Positions 17,401-25,664 of a DNA stretch of 64,000 bases are shown in pieces. The first letter of the stretch is position 1. Each line of letters begins with the position of its first letter. Origin of the DNA: Arthrobacter sp. EM1 (GTDB taxonomy: Bacteria; Actinomycetota; Actinomycetes; Actinomycetales; Micrococcaceae); contig NZ_CP124836.1 in NCBI RefSeq assembly GCF_029964055.1, positions 2,604,001 to 2,668,000 of the forward strand, in the 5' to 3' direction. The notes below the pieces were generated by a model. It saw nothing but the letters and a program-made list of their open reading frames with translations, did no database searches and was not told the origin of the DNA. The position numbers and the translations under genes are program-made.

Positions 17401-18542
17401 TGGGGCTCGAGGGATTTCTCATTGCGCACGATGGCCCTGACGAGCTGGCCCTTCAGCTGCAGGGCAGTGGCGTTCCCGGCAAGCTGGAACAGGGCTGAAT
17501 CCAGTCCCAGGGTCTCCAACTGGGTGGAGATCTCACCCAGGCTGGCTCGCCGGTCCCCCACCACCAGAACCGTCTTACCCTGATCGAGGAGGGTCCCGAT
17601 GGTATTGATTGCTGTCTGGGTCTGGCCGGTGCCGGGCGGACTGCTGACCACCAGCGAGTCCCCGGCGCGGACGGCGTCGACGACGTACTGCTGGTCGGTG
17701 TCGGCGTCGAGCAGCAGCAGTTCATCCGCGGGATCCCGCTCATCGGTGCTTGGGAACCGTCCGGGCTTAAGCTCGGATACCTGCAACGGCTGGCCGGCGG
17801 CGGCCCGTCCCAACGCCGCCACTAGGGGATGGCTCTCGTTGATCCATGGATCCTCAAGGTTTCCGGACAAGTCCGCGAAGGTGGACACCAGAAGGTTGTG
17901 CTCGACCTCGGCGCCGTAGATGGGCTGGATGAGGGTGCTCAGGCGGTCAAGGACCGGCTGGGGATCGAAGCGGGCGGTGCTGTACGCCATCCGGGTTACC
18001 GCGTTGACGTCGAAAGCAATGCCGTGGATGGTCTTCAGATGCCGGATCAGGGCGGGGTTGATCTTGGCCTGTTCGGTCAATTGCAGTTCGTAATCGTCCT
18101 CGCCCGGACGGACCGTGAGGGAGATGGAACTGAGCATAACCGGGGCTGAGACGCGCTGCGGTTTGCCGCCGACTGCGGAGGTCCACACGACGGTACCCGC
18201 CGAAAAGTATCCCGCGTCGATGCCGCGGTCATTGGCCAGTTCGAAGATTTTGGAGCGCAGGTTGCGGGACGCCCTCGCGGCGACAACGTACTGCTGGTGA
18301 TCACGGATCAAGGTGGACAGCCGGGTGCGCCGGCCGGCCATCAACTGTGCCATGCCGGAGGGATGGGCATTGGTCAGGTCTATGGAGCCCTCAGGCGTCT
18401 TGGTGAAGCGCAGCATGGTGTCTGCTCCGGTGACCGGCTTGAGCCCCGACAGCCATTTCCTGAGCTCCTCGGAGCCCTCGGGGTGGCCTTGACCAACTGA
18501 CACTGCTGCCTTCTTTTCTGTGCTTGCGTTTACTCTGCTCAC
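14430..18542 (-). CDS. Superfamily-1-type helicase fused to a C-terminal VSR/PD-(D/E)XK-like nuclease domain, degenerate Walker A
   Basis: 1370 residues from the GTG at 18542 (the frame is open 74 codons further, but the conserved part starts here). Residues about 1-290 form an N-terminal domain of the kind found in long actinobacterial UPF1-like helicases. The P-loop is SPPGTGQTQTAINTIG at about 300-315: the catalytic Lys is Gln (codon CAG, 17622-17624). The Walker B region reads VVILDAEATS, also off the usual DEAS. C-terminal helicase motifs remain: ERAQGLVRDHVIFSPGYG and FALAMTRARRSLHVL. Residues about 1122-1247 resemble a VSR-type nuclease (VAIESDGTEQYRKLTVRERSR, LGWRYMPLWTIEVF), then a disordered acidic tail. 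It could act in DNA repair or defence, but loss of ATPase is possible. It stands alone. Confidence 0.75.
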   Translation of the reverse strand: MSRVNASTEKKAAVSVGQGHPEGSEELRKWLSGLKPVTGADTMLRFTKTPEGSIDLTNAHPSGMAQLMAGRRTRLSTLIRDHQQYVVAARASRNLRSKIFELANDRGIDAGYFSAGTVVWTSAVGGKPQRVSAPVMLSSISLTVRPGEDDYELQLTEQAKINPALIRHLKTIHGIAFDVNAVTRMAYSTARFDPQPVLDRLSTLIQPIYGAEVEHNLLVSTFADLSGNLEDPWINESHPLVAALGRAAAGQPLQVSELKPGRFPSTDERDPADELLLLDADTDQQYVVDAVRAGDSLVVSSPPGTGQTQTAINTIGTLLDQGKTVLVVGDRRASLGEISTQLETLGLDSALFQLAGNATALQLKGQLVRAIVRNEKSLEPQLSNLHSTLIEHRHALRDHVASLHNVRQRWGCSPYEAMQSLAELTSIQPAPATTVRLKRSVLDNIRDREELAGRLHRAAELGSFSRASTTSPWHGARLLTRKETEEAQQVASSVARKLPELRELMNGVAEHAEIRLGRSFSEWGDQVELLVAVRESLDKFTPDIFDRPVHDLISATAASSWRRERNIEMPSMQRSRLRRVAKEYVRPGVHIADLHSSLVLVQEQRAAWADYATTQRHPAVPSGLGEIIALYRELEAELVELGHAVRHTAAGGELHGSPYEDLMERLDALVADTGTLETLPERTLLVEDMREHGLGELLADLAEREVPAGSVAAELELAWWQSALEAMISGDDYLAMSDGDALRQLEAEYRLADNAHIASGAARLRWQLADRWRAAIAEHPRQAELLRSLLKDGRVTLSALTGQAPDLLPMLVPVWSVSPYLLSAVLPVEQKFDAVVILDAEATSLQAVLPAVARAVQVIAFGDDRIATPRTFTVGVERLAAGESSHQGVESAFKALAGVLPVWNLRTVYRAVDEDLVRQLSKGFYDGGLRRLPEGQSATGLDRALTVEYLPDGTGLPSADQDGVESVVAEVNRAVELVFEHARLRPRTSLAVVTGSLRHAARIGESIRLQLPNYPMLASFFTAGEESFRVVDLERAQGLVRDHVIFSPGYGRTPHGRALHSLGPLSVDGGRARFALAMTRARRSLHVLSCFRPEDLDVTRLSHGAVDFYELLDREIAGNSDLGSPASRAAASEQALGADPLVADLGDRLRARGARVWHQYDGALNMVAAADPLSTLGQDDAEIPRPVAIESDGTEQYRKLTVRERSRLRPQLLERLGWRYMPLWTIEVFTDPSACADRIGGYLGLEKPAVTHRKPTSPGFFDDDVENLAVNEAQASRGRTSGIQDSAPDYRTDQGSKEASGMTADGDTGNGGEAQDSGPDNASAQSASAASPSGVLPNKAAEDDPQRWGDEPGGYDHDSWLQEQKPPHWA

Positions 18543-18733
18543 GTTTTTCGTGCCCGCGCGGGACGTCCTGGACCATACCGGCATAATTTCGAGGGTAGCC
18601 CGAATCCGGCCCCGGCGAGGCGACGCAACACTGGCGGGACACAAATTCAAACCGAATTCCCAGCATCGCCGCTCGTGCCGCGGGCCGCCGCCGCCCGCTG
18701 CCGGGCGGTCCAGGGATGCGGCGACCGAACGGA

Positions 18734-18766
18734 AAATGGCCGGCCTCCCGACGAGCCCGGCCATTT
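18734..18766 (-). terminator. Intrinsic terminator after guaA
   Basis: AAATGGCCGG (18734-18743) pairs with CCGGCCATTT (18757-18766), a perfect 10-bp stem 19 bp after the guaA stop. A TTTT follows on the minus strand. Confidence 0.7.
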
Positions 18767-18784
18767 CATCCGCCCACTACGGGA

Positions 18785-20374
18785 CTATTCCCATTCGATG
18801 GTTCCCGGCGGCTTGCTGGTCACATCGAGCACAACGCGGTTCACGCCTTCCACCTCGTTGGTGATGCGGTTGGAGATCCTGGCCAGCAGATCGTAAGGCA
18901 GTCGCGACCAGTCCGCCGTCATGGCGTCCTCGGAGGAAACGGGACGCAGGACAATCGGGTGACCGTAGGTGCGGCCGTCTCCCATAACACCGACGCTGCG
19001 GACGTCCGCCAGCAGCACTACCGGCATCTGCCAGACCTCGTTGTCAAGGCCGGCGGCGGTCAGTTCGGCGCGCGCGATGGCGTCTGCCTTGCGCAGCAGG
19101 TCCAGCCGCTCCTTCGTCACTTCGCCGACGATCCGGATGCCAAGGCCCGGTCCCGGGAACGGCTGGCGCCCTACAATTTCCTGCGGCAGGCCAAGCTGCG
19201 CGCCGACGGCGCGGACCTCGTCCTTGAACAAGGCGCGCAGCGGCTCGACGAGTTCGAACTGCAGGTCTTCCGGCAGCCCGCCCACGTTGTGGTGGCTCTT
19301 GATGTTCGCGGCACCTTCACCGCCGCCGGACTCGACGACGTCCGGGTACAAGGTGCCCTGGACGAGAAACTTGATCTTCTCGCCGTGCGCTGCCGCCTCT
19401 GCGATGATCGCAAGCTCGGCCTCCTCGAAGGCACGGATGAATTCGCGGCCGATGATCTTGCGCTTGGTCTCCGGGTCGCTCACTCCGGCCAGGGCCGACT
19501 GGAAGCGCTCCTGCTCGTTGGCCACATAGAGTTTGACGCCAGTTGCCGCCACGAAGTCACGTTCAACCTGCTCCGCTTCGCCTTCGCGCAGCAGTCCATG
19601 GTCGACAAACACACATGTCAGCTGGTCGCCGACGGCGCGCTGGACCAGGGCAGCCGCCACCGCGGAATCAACGCCACCGGACAAACCGCAGATGACCCGG
19701 GCATCGCCGATCTGTGCACGAACCCGCTCAACCTGCTCCTCAAGGATGTTGCCGGCCGTCCAGTTCGGTTCCAGTCCGGCACCCTTGAAGAGGAAGTTCT
19801 CCAGGACCTGTTGGCCGTAGGCCGAGTGCTTGACCTCGGGGTGCCACTGCACGCCGTAGAGGCGCTTTTCCTCGTTCGCGAAAGCCGCGACGTCGGCGCC
19901 GGCCGTCGTCGCGAGGACCTCAAAGCCCGCCGGCGCCTCGTGCACGGAGTCGCCGTGGCTCATCCAGGTGCTCTGGTGCTGCGGCATGCCTTCGAGGATG
20001 GAGCGGCCTTCGCCGATGGTGGTGGTCTCGGTGGCGCCATACTCGCGGAGTCCGGTCTGGGCGACTTCGCCGCCGAGGGCGTTGGCCATGGCCTGAAAGC
20101 CGTAGCAGATCCCGAAAACCGGTACTCCGGCTTCGAAGAGGTCCGAACCAACGGTGGGGGCACCTTCGGCGTAAACGCTTGAGGGTCCGCCGGAGAGGAT
20201 AATTGCGGCGGGGTTTTTGGCCAGGAGCTGCTCGGTGCTGTAGGTATGCGGAACCACTTCCGAATACACATTCGCTTCCCGGACGCGGCGGGCGATCAGC
20301 TGCGCGTACTGGGCACCGTAGTCAACAACCAGGACGGGCTTGTGGGACGTCTGGGATGCAGTGGGAATAGTCAC
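18785..20374 (-). CDS. guaA: GMP synthase (glutamine-hydrolysing)
   Basis: Converts XMP to GMP with glutamine and ATP. From the GTG at 20374 the protein is 529 aa; another in-frame GTG lies 36 bp upstream. Domains in order: class I glutamine amidotransferase (about 10-200) with [17 protein letters not shown], nucleophile motif GICYGFQAM and [11 protein letters not shown] (His/Glu of the triad); PP-loop ATP pyrophosphatase (about 215-400) with [12 protein letters not shown]; and the C-terminal dimerisation domain ending [15 protein letters not shown]. All key residues are present. Two other purine genes, guaB3 and guaB, follow within 12 kb. Confidence 0.97.
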   Translation of the reverse strand: MTIPTASQTSHKPVLVVDYGAQYAQLIARRVREANVYSEVVPHTYSTEQLLAKNPAAIILSGGPSSVYAEGAPTVGSDLFEAGVPVFGICYGFQAMANALGGEVAQTGLREYGATETTTIGEGRSILEGMPQHQSTWMSHGDSVHEAPAGFEVLATTAGADVAAFANEEKRLYGVQWHPEVKHSAYGQQVLENFLFKGAGLEPNWTAGNILEEQVERVRAQIGDARVICGLSGGVDSAVAAALVQRAVGDQLTCVFVDHGLLREGEAEQVERDFVAATGVKLYVANEQERFQSALAGVSDPETKRKIIGREFIRAFEEAELAIIAEAAAHGEKIKFLVQGTLYPDVVESGGGEGAANIKSHHNVGGLPEDLQFELVEPLRALFKDEVRAVGAQLGLPQEIVGRQPFPGPGLGIRIVGEVTKERLDLLRKADAIARAELTAAGLDNEVWQMPVVLLADVRSVGVMGDGRTYGHPIVLRPVSSEDAMTADWSRLPYDLLARISNRITNEVEGVNRVVLDVTSKPPGTIEWE

Positions 20375-20470
20375 CCTTCTAGGGTACTTTGCGGCGCCGC
20401 CCGCCCGCACATTGAGAAGCCGCCAGGACCGCGGATGGGCCGCCGGGTAAGCGAACTCACACCGCGCCGC

Positions 20471-20983
20471 TCAATAGCGCTGGGGGGCCTGCGGGTTCGC
20501 CGCAAGTTCAACCTCCACCTCGGCGTGGAACTTCTTCTCCACGAAGAAGGACAGGAAGGGCACCACCCCGCCGAGTGCCAGGATGATCATTTTCCCGAAC
20601 GGCCAGCGCATCAGCGACCACAGTCGGAAGTTGGACATAAGGTACACAACGTACATCCAGCCGTGCACGATCAGCACCGCGACGGACAGATTTACGCCGC
20701 CGATCACCCCCGGCGGCTCCGCGTCGGCGAATCCGAAACCGAACTGCTGGCCGGTGACGGCGTTGGTCCCGCCGCCGAAGAGATATTGGCCGAACACATA
20801 CCGGGCAATAAGTTCCGCGCACAGCAGGAGCAGCATGCTGCCGGTCATATACGCGAGGACCTTGTAAAACTTCAGCGCCGAGCGGATCTGGGCCTCGGTG
20901 CCGCCAAATCGGCGCTTCTTGCCGCGCCCGGTTCCCGGCACGTTGGACTGCTGCGGCTGGACGGCCGGCTGGGGCTCAATCAT
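20471..20983 (-). CDS. DUF3817 membrane protein
   Basis: 170 residues. A polar N-terminus of about 35 residues precedes four hydrophobic segments: VLAYMTGSMLLLLCAELIARY, VNLSVAVLIVHGWMYVVYLM, FGKMIILALGGVVPFLSF and the helix between them. The core FYKVLAYMTGSMLL and GWMYVVYLMSNFRLW are typical of DUF3817, a small integral membrane family of unknown role. The start ATG overlaps the SURF1 stop by 4 bp, so the two are translationally coupled. That pairing hints at a role around cytochrome oxidase or membrane energetics, which is only inference. Confidence 0.85.
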   Translation of the reverse strand: MIEPQPAVQPQQSNVPGTGRGKKRRFGGTEAQIRSALKFYKVLAYMTGSMLLLLCAELIARYVFGQYLFGGGTNAVTGQQFGFGFADAEPPGVIGGVNLSVAVLIVHGWMYVVYLMSNFRLWSLMRWPFGKMIILALGGVVPFLSFFVEKKFHAEVEVELAANPQAPQRY

Positions 20984-21843
20984 GATTGCACTTTCGGTTC
21001 GGTGGGGTCCGGTTCGGTGGGGTCCGGTTCGGGATGGTGCAGCGCCGCGGCGTCATACTCCGCATCGAGGGCGTCTTCAAGCCCCCGGCGGTAGTCGTCC
21101 TTGACCAGGCGCCACCAAATGAACAGCGCGAAGCCAGCGAACACCACCCACTCCGCGGCGTAGAAGAGGTTCAACCAGTTGACCTTCTCGGCAGGCGGTT
21201 GCGGCCCGATGTTCAGCGGCTTCATTTTCCCTCCGGAGGCTGCCGCGCCGACGTCGTTGCCGCCGGAACGCTCCGAACCCGCGGTGACAAAGCCGGGGTA
21301 GCTGCTCACTTCCCAGGTGTTGATGAGTTCCGCTACGGAGACGGCGCTGGCCCGGCCGGGACCGGCGTCGGTCCCGGGGACCGGAGCCTCGGATGGCAGC
21401 AGCCGTCCGGTCAGGGCAACACTGCCCGACGGCGGGGCGGACGCGTCCGCCGGGTCGGCGACCCAGCCGCGGGCGACCGGGATCCAGGTCTGGGGTGTGG
21501 CGGCGGAACCGGTCAGGACGGGGGCATCCTGGACGGCCAGGGCCGAAACGATCCAGTAGCCCTTGGCGCCGTCGTACAGCCGTCCCGGGACGAGCACCTG
21601 CTTCTGCGGATCGTACCTGCCGGTGGCGGTGACAATCTGGTCCGCGACCGAACCGGGGAAGAAATCGCCGGGCCGCAGCACCGTGGTGAGGGCTTGGGGT
21701 TCCTCGGTCGTGGCGGAGACCGTCACCTCAGCCCTGGTGGAGCGGCCGAACTGCCACTGGCTGAGCAGCACAAACACCCCTGATACGACGATCGCGAACA
21801 CCAGTCCGGCGATCCAGCGGGGTTTGAGGGCAGTTTTCAGCAC
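20980..21843 (-). CDS. SURF1-family cytochrome oxidase biogenesis protein
   Basis: 287 residues with the two-helix SURF1 layout: an N-terminal helix (WIAGLVFAIVVSGVFVLLSQWQFGRS), a large external domain (about 35-230) and a C-terminal helix (LFYAAEWVVFAGFALFIWW). Family motifs include LSQWQFGRS, VLVPGRLYDGAKGYWIVSAL and WIPVARGWV. SURF1 assists assembly of the heme-copper centre of cytochrome c oxidase. The tail carries a short tandem repeat (DPTEPDPTEP) encoded by a 15-bp duplication. Its gene overlaps the DUF3817 gene by 4 bp. Confidence 0.9.
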   Translation of the reverse strand: MLKTALKPRWIAGLVFAIVVSGVFVLLSQWQFGRSTRAEVTVSATTEEPQALTTVLRPGDFFPGSVADQIVTATGRYDPQKQVLVPGRLYDGAKGYWIVSALAVQDAPVLTGSAATPQTWIPVARGWVADPADASAPPSGSVALTGRLLPSEAPVPGTDAGPGRASAVSVAELINTWEVSSYPGFVTAGSERSGGNDVGAAASGGKMKPLNIGPQPPAEKVNWLNLFYAAEWVVFAGFALFIWWRLVKDDYRRGLEDALDAEYDAAALHHPEPDPTEPDPTEPKVQS

Positions 21844-21968
21844 CCCTTAACCGTACTTCGTCGGCGTGTAGAACAGCGAAACGGGCAGCAGGGCGACCCG
21901 GCGCAGGAGCGGGGCAGCACGGTCCGTGCGTGGCGAGGGAGTCGGCGCGAAAGTCCCCGTCCCGATCT

Positions 21969-22457
21969 TCAGTGGTCGAAAAAGACCAGGCTGGAATTGA
22001 TGAGTTCTGCGATGACTTCGGGGTCGTAGGCGCGCCGCAGCGATTCGCGGAACGATTCCTTCGACAGTGACCTGGCAAGGGTGGCCAGCACTTCCAGATG
22101 CTCCGAGAAGGAACTGGCCGGTGTCGCGATCAGCAAGACCACTGTTGCCGGCCCGTCGGCGGCGCCGAAATCGAGTGCCTTGCCGTACTTGGTGATGCCG
22201 ACGGCAATGGTGGTCCGGGAGACGAACTCGCTGCGGGCATGGGGCAGGCCGACGCCGCCTGGCAGTCCGGTGGCCAGTTGGTGTTCACGGGCGTTGACGT
22301 GACGGAGGAATCCCGGGAGATCGGAAATGCGTCCGGCGGCATGCATCCGTTCCGCCAGCTGGGTTGTTGCGTCGAGCTTGTCCACGGCGTCCATCTCGAG
22401 GATCACCATTTCCGGGGTGGTGAGCTCGGCATCGTACCGGTCCAATGGTTCCGCCAA
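21969..22457 (-). CDS. Orphan PTS EIIA, fructose/mannitol type
   Basis: 162 residues, one EIIA-2 domain. The phosphorylated His sits in GVGLPHARSEF; the flanking VNAREHQLATGLPGG and VVLLIATPA are typical of the family. The start is TTG at 22457 with AAGGGA upstream. No EIIB, EIIC or kinase gene is next to it. It may serve a remote permease or act as a regulator. It lies between glpD and SURF1 on the same strand; whether it shares a transcript with glpD (69-bp gap) is unclear. Confidence 0.87.
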   Translation of the reverse strand: MAEPLDRYDAELTTPEMVILEMDAVDKLDATTQLAERMHAAGRISDLPGFLRHVNAREHQLATGLPGGVGLPHARSEFVSRTTIAVGITKYGKALDFGAADGPATVVLLIATPASSFSEHLEVLATLARSLSKESFRESLRRAYDPEVIAELINSSLVFFDH

Positions 22458-22526
22458 GTGGTATCCCTTCGAAGTGGCGCGGTTCCGCCTGCAGCCCCGG
22501 CTGGGACCACAGGCGGATGCTGCCGG

Positions 22527-24278
22527 TCAACGCAACGGGACGATGTCCTCGATGCCCAGGCGTGCTGCGTCGGCGGATTCGTCGTCCGGCTGCTCCTGGC
22601 TAAGCCGTTCGGCGTCGACCCGGGCCAGGTAGTGCTTGATTTCGCCCTCGCGCTGCGCATCGCTCCAGCCGAGGACATCTCCCATCAGTTTAGCGACTAC
22701 CGGCGCTGCTGACACACCGCGGTCCCAGGCTTCGATCGAAATCCGGGTGCGGCGGGTCAGGACGTCCTGCACATGCCGGGCCCCTTCGTGGGTGGCGGCG
22801 TAGACGGCTTCGGCGGCGAGGTAGTCGTCGGCGCCCGGCAACGGCTCGCCAAGGTCGGGGTTCTCGGTGATAAGAGCGAGCACTTCCGGGACCATGGACC
22901 CGTAGCGGTTGAGCAGGTGCTCGATCCGCGCCACGTGGACACCGGTTTCCTCGGCCATCCGGTTGCGTTTGTTCCAGGCCGCCTTGAATCCGCTGGCACC
23001 CAGCAACGGAATGGATTCCGTGCAACTGGGCGCAACGCGTTCGTCCATGCTGCGGGTTGCCTCGTCGACGGCGTCCTTGGCCATTACCCGGTAGGTGGTC
23101 CATTTACCGCCGGCCACCACAACGAGCCCCGGTACCGGATGGGCCACCACATGCTCGCGCGAAAGCTTGGCCGTGGAATCGTTTTCGCCGGCCAGGAGCG
23201 GCCTGAGTCCGGCATAGACGCCCTCGACGTCTTCACGGGTCAAGGGCCGCTTCAGCACCTTGTTCACATGTTCGAGGATGTAGTCGATGTCTTTGCTGGA
23301 GGCAGCAGGGTGGGCCTTGTCCAGGTGCCAGTCGGTATCCGTGGTCCCGATGATCCAGTGCCGGCCCCAGGGGATGACAAACAGGACCGATTTTTCGGTG
23401 CGCAGGATCAGTCCCACGGTGGACTGGAAGCGGTCCCGCGGCACCACGAGATGGATGCCCTTGGAGGCGCGCACTTTAAGCTGGCCGCGGTCGGTCACCA
23501 TCGCCTGGGTCTCGTCCGTCCAGACGCCCGTGGCGTTGATGACTTGCTTGGCCTTGATATTAAACGTGGAGCCGTCCTCATGGTTGACCACCTTCGCCCC
23601 GACCACCCGTTCGCCTTCCCGGACAAACGCGACGACGGACATCTGGTTCACGGCGTGGGCCCCGTAGTAGGCGGCGGTTCGGACCAGGTTGGCGCAGTAC
23701 TTGGCATCGTCGACCTGTCCGTCGTAGTACCTGATGGACCCGACGAAGGCGTCATCCTTGAGGCTCGGCGCCGCCCGCAACGTTCCCCGGCGGCTCAGGT
23801 GCTTGTGGAACGGGACGCCCCGCTGCTGGCCGGTCGAGATGGACATGGCATCGTAGAGCGCAATGCCGGCCCCCACATATGGACGTTCGATGAAGGGTTT
23901 CGTCAACGGGTACAGGAAAGGTACCGGCCGGGCCAGGTGCGGGGCGAGCACCGAGAGGATGAGCCCGCGCTCGTGCAGGGCCTCTTTAACCAGGGCGAAG
24001 TCGAGCATCTCCAGGTAGCGAAGGCCGCCGTGGATCAATTTGGAGGACCGCGAAGAGGTACCCGCTGCCCAGTCGTTTGCCTCGACGATGCCAACGCTGA
24101 GGCCCCGTGTGACGGCGTCCAGGGCGGCACCGGTGCCGACGATGCCGCCGCCGACGATCAGGATGTCCAGTTCCTTGCCGGGATCCGTGGTGCCCTTGAG
24201 TACCGCGAGCGACGCTTCGCGTTCCGCAGGCCCCAGGGCACCGCCGGTCTTTGAAGAACCGCCGGGAAAACTGTTCAT
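22527..24278 (-). CDS. glpD: Aerobic glycerol-3-phosphate dehydrogenase (FAD)
   Basis: 583 residues. Oxidises glycerol-3-phosphate to dihydroxyacetone phosphate at the membrane face and passes electrons to menaquinone. Motifs: FAD-binding GGGIVGTGAALDAVTRGL (about 42-60), SSRSSKLIHGGLRYLE (substrate loop), and FVIPWGRHWIIGTTDTDW; the C-terminal DAO-C domain has RNRMAEETGV and HEGARHVQDVLTRRTRI. ATG start with GGAGGCGTGAC. A perfect inverted repeat lies 28 bp upstream of the start. No glycerol kinase or facilitator gene is adjacent. Confidence 0.95.
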   Translation of the reverse strand: MNSFPGGSSKTGGALGPAEREASLAVLKGTTDPGKELDILIVGGGIVGTGAALDAVTRGLSVGIVEANDWAAGTSSRSSKLIHGGLRYLEMLDFALVKEALHERGLILSVLAPHLARPVPFLYPLTKPFIERPYVGAGIALYDAMSISTGQQRGVPFHKHLSRRGTLRAAPSLKDDAFVGSIRYYDGQVDDAKYCANLVRTAAYYGAHAVNQMSVVAFVREGERVVGAKVVNHEDGSTFNIKAKQVINATGVWTDETQAMVTDRGQLKVRASKGIHLVVPRDRFQSTVGLILRTEKSVLFVIPWGRHWIIGTTDTDWHLDKAHPAASSKDIDYILEHVNKVLKRPLTREDVEGVYAGLRPLLAGENDSTAKLSREHVVAHPVPGLVVVAGGKWTTYRVMAKDAVDEATRSMDERVAPSCTESIPLLGASGFKAAWNKRNRMAEETGVHVARIEHLLNRYGSMVPEVLALITENPDLGEPLPGADDYLAAEAVYAATHEGARHVQDVLTRRTRISIEAWDRGVSAAPVVAKLMGDVLGWSDAQREGEIKHYLARVDAERLSQEQPDDESADAARLGIEDIVPLR

Positions 24279-24305
24279 GTCACGCCTCCATCCGGATCAA
24301 ATCTC

Positions 24306-24322
24306 GTAGTGCACCACACTAC
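24306..24322. promoter_or_regulatory. Candidate operator upstream of glpD
   Basis: GTAGTG-CACCA-CACTAC is a perfect 6-bp inverted repeat with a 5-bp centre, 28 bp before the glpD start codon. The size suits a dimeric repressor such as a GntR or DeoR member. It could alternatively be a weak terminator for guaB3, which is not on this side. Confidence 0.45.
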
Positions 24323-24352
24323 TTCCAACTTCACCGGATGGGCAGGGGGCTA

Positions 24353-25489
24353 TCAGTTGCCGGCGTAGGGCGACACCACGACGTCGACGCGCTGGAATTC
24401 CTTCAGGTCCGAATAGCCGGTGGTCGCCATCGAACGGCGCAGTGCACCGATCAGGTTGGATGTTCCGTTGGTGTGGTGGCCGGGGCCGAAAAGGACCTCT
24501 TCGAGGGGTCCGACGGTGCCAACGTTGACCCTGTCACCCCGGGGAAGTTCAAGGTGGTGCGCTTCCTGGCCCCAGTGCCAGCCCTTGCCCGGGGCTTCCT
24601 CGGCGCGGGCGAGGGCGCTGCCGAGCATCACGGCGTCCGCGCCCATGGCGATAGCTTTTACGATGTCGCCGGAGGAACCCATCCCGCCGTCGGCGATCAC
24701 GTGGACGTAGCGTCCGCCGGACTCATCCATGTAGTCCCGGCGGGCGGCGGCGACGTCGGAGATGGCGGACGCCATCGGCGAGTGGATGCCGAGGGCCCGG
24801 CGGGTGGTGCTCGTGGCTCCGCCGCCGAAACCGACCAGCACCCCCGCGGCGCCGGTGCGCATCAGGTGCAGGGCCGGGGTGTAGCCAGCCGCGCCCCCGA
24901 CGATTACCGGAACGTCGAGTTCGTAGATGAACTGCTTGAGGTTCAGCGGCTCGTGGTCCTTCGAAACGTGCTCGGCCGAGACCGTGGTGCCGCGGATCAC
25001 AAAGATGTCGACGCCGGCCGCCACGACGGTTTTGTAGTGCTCCTGGGTCCGCTGCGGGGTGAGGGAGCCGGCAACCGTAACGCCCGCGGCGCGGATCTCC
25101 GCTAGCCGGGAGGTGATCAGCTCGGGCTGGATCGGGGCCTGGTAAAGCTCCTGCATACGCCGGGTCACGGCGGGGCTGTTCGTCTCGTCCTGGAGGGCAC
25201 CGATCTGGTCCAGGACGGCTTGCGGGTCCTCGTACCGGGTCCACAGGCCTTCGAGGTCGAGGACGCCGAGCCCGCCGAGGCGGCCCAGCGCGATGACGGT
25301 TTCCGGGGACATCGCGGAATCCATCGGCGCGGCAATAACGGGCATGTCGAACTTGTAAGCGTCGATCTGCCAGGAGACGGATACGTCCTTGGGATCGCGG
25401 GTGCGTCGGTTGGGGACGATCGCAATGTCATCCAGGGAGTAGGCACGACGCCCACGCTTGCCACGGCCAATCTCAATCTCGTAAGTCAC
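24353..25489 (-). CDS. guaB3: GuaB3-family IMP dehydrogenase-related protein
   Basis: 378 residues with a (beta/alpha)8 IMPDH/GMPR barrel and no CBS insert. The N-terminus GRGKRGRRAYSLDDIAIVPN and the segment FDMPVIAAPMDSAMSPETV are diagnostic of the actinobacterial and cyanobacterial GuaB3 group. The catalytic Cys loop of true IMPDH (GPGSICTTR, present in the guaB gene here) is not seen. IADGGMGSSGDIVKAIAMGADAVMLGS binds the phosphate. Published work on cyanobacterial GuaB3 supports GMP reductase activity, but this copy is untested. GTG start. It is transcribed towards glpD and divergently from the APC permease gene. Confidence 0.93.
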   Translation of the reverse strand: MTYEIEIGRGKRGRRAYSLDDIAIVPNRRTRDPKDVSVSWQIDAYKFDMPVIAAPMDSAMSPETVIALGRLGGLGVLDLEGLWTRYEDPQAVLDQIGALQDETNSPAVTRRMQELYQAPIQPELITSRLAEIRAAGVTVAGSLTPQRTQEHYKTVVAAGVDIFVIRGTTVSAEHVSKDHEPLNLKQFIYELDVPVIVGGAAGYTPALHLMRTGAAGVLVGFGGGATSTTRRALGIHSPMASAISDVAAARRDYMDESGGRYVHVIADGGMGSSGDIVKAIAMGADAVMLGSALARAEEAPGKGWHWGQEAHHLELPRGDRVNVGTVGPLEEVLFGPGHHTNGTSNLIGALRRSMATTGYSDLKEFQRVDVVVSPYAGN

Positions 25490-25664
25490 GTCCCCACTTT
25501 ACTTGACCCTGCCCGTGACGGGCATTTGGCCGCGCCTGCCGGGCCGGGATGGGCTCACAAGGGCACTAACCCCCTGCCGGATTCGAATTACGCGGGGCAC
25601 AATGTCCAGAGGCCGGCTAGCAAGATCGCACCAACCGTGGCTGCATAAAGGAATGAGGGCTCAG

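Noticed and set aside
18543..18764. 74-codon N-terminal extension of the helicase-nuclease gene
   Set aside because: The extension has no helicase-family character, while the GTG at 18542 opens the conserved protein.
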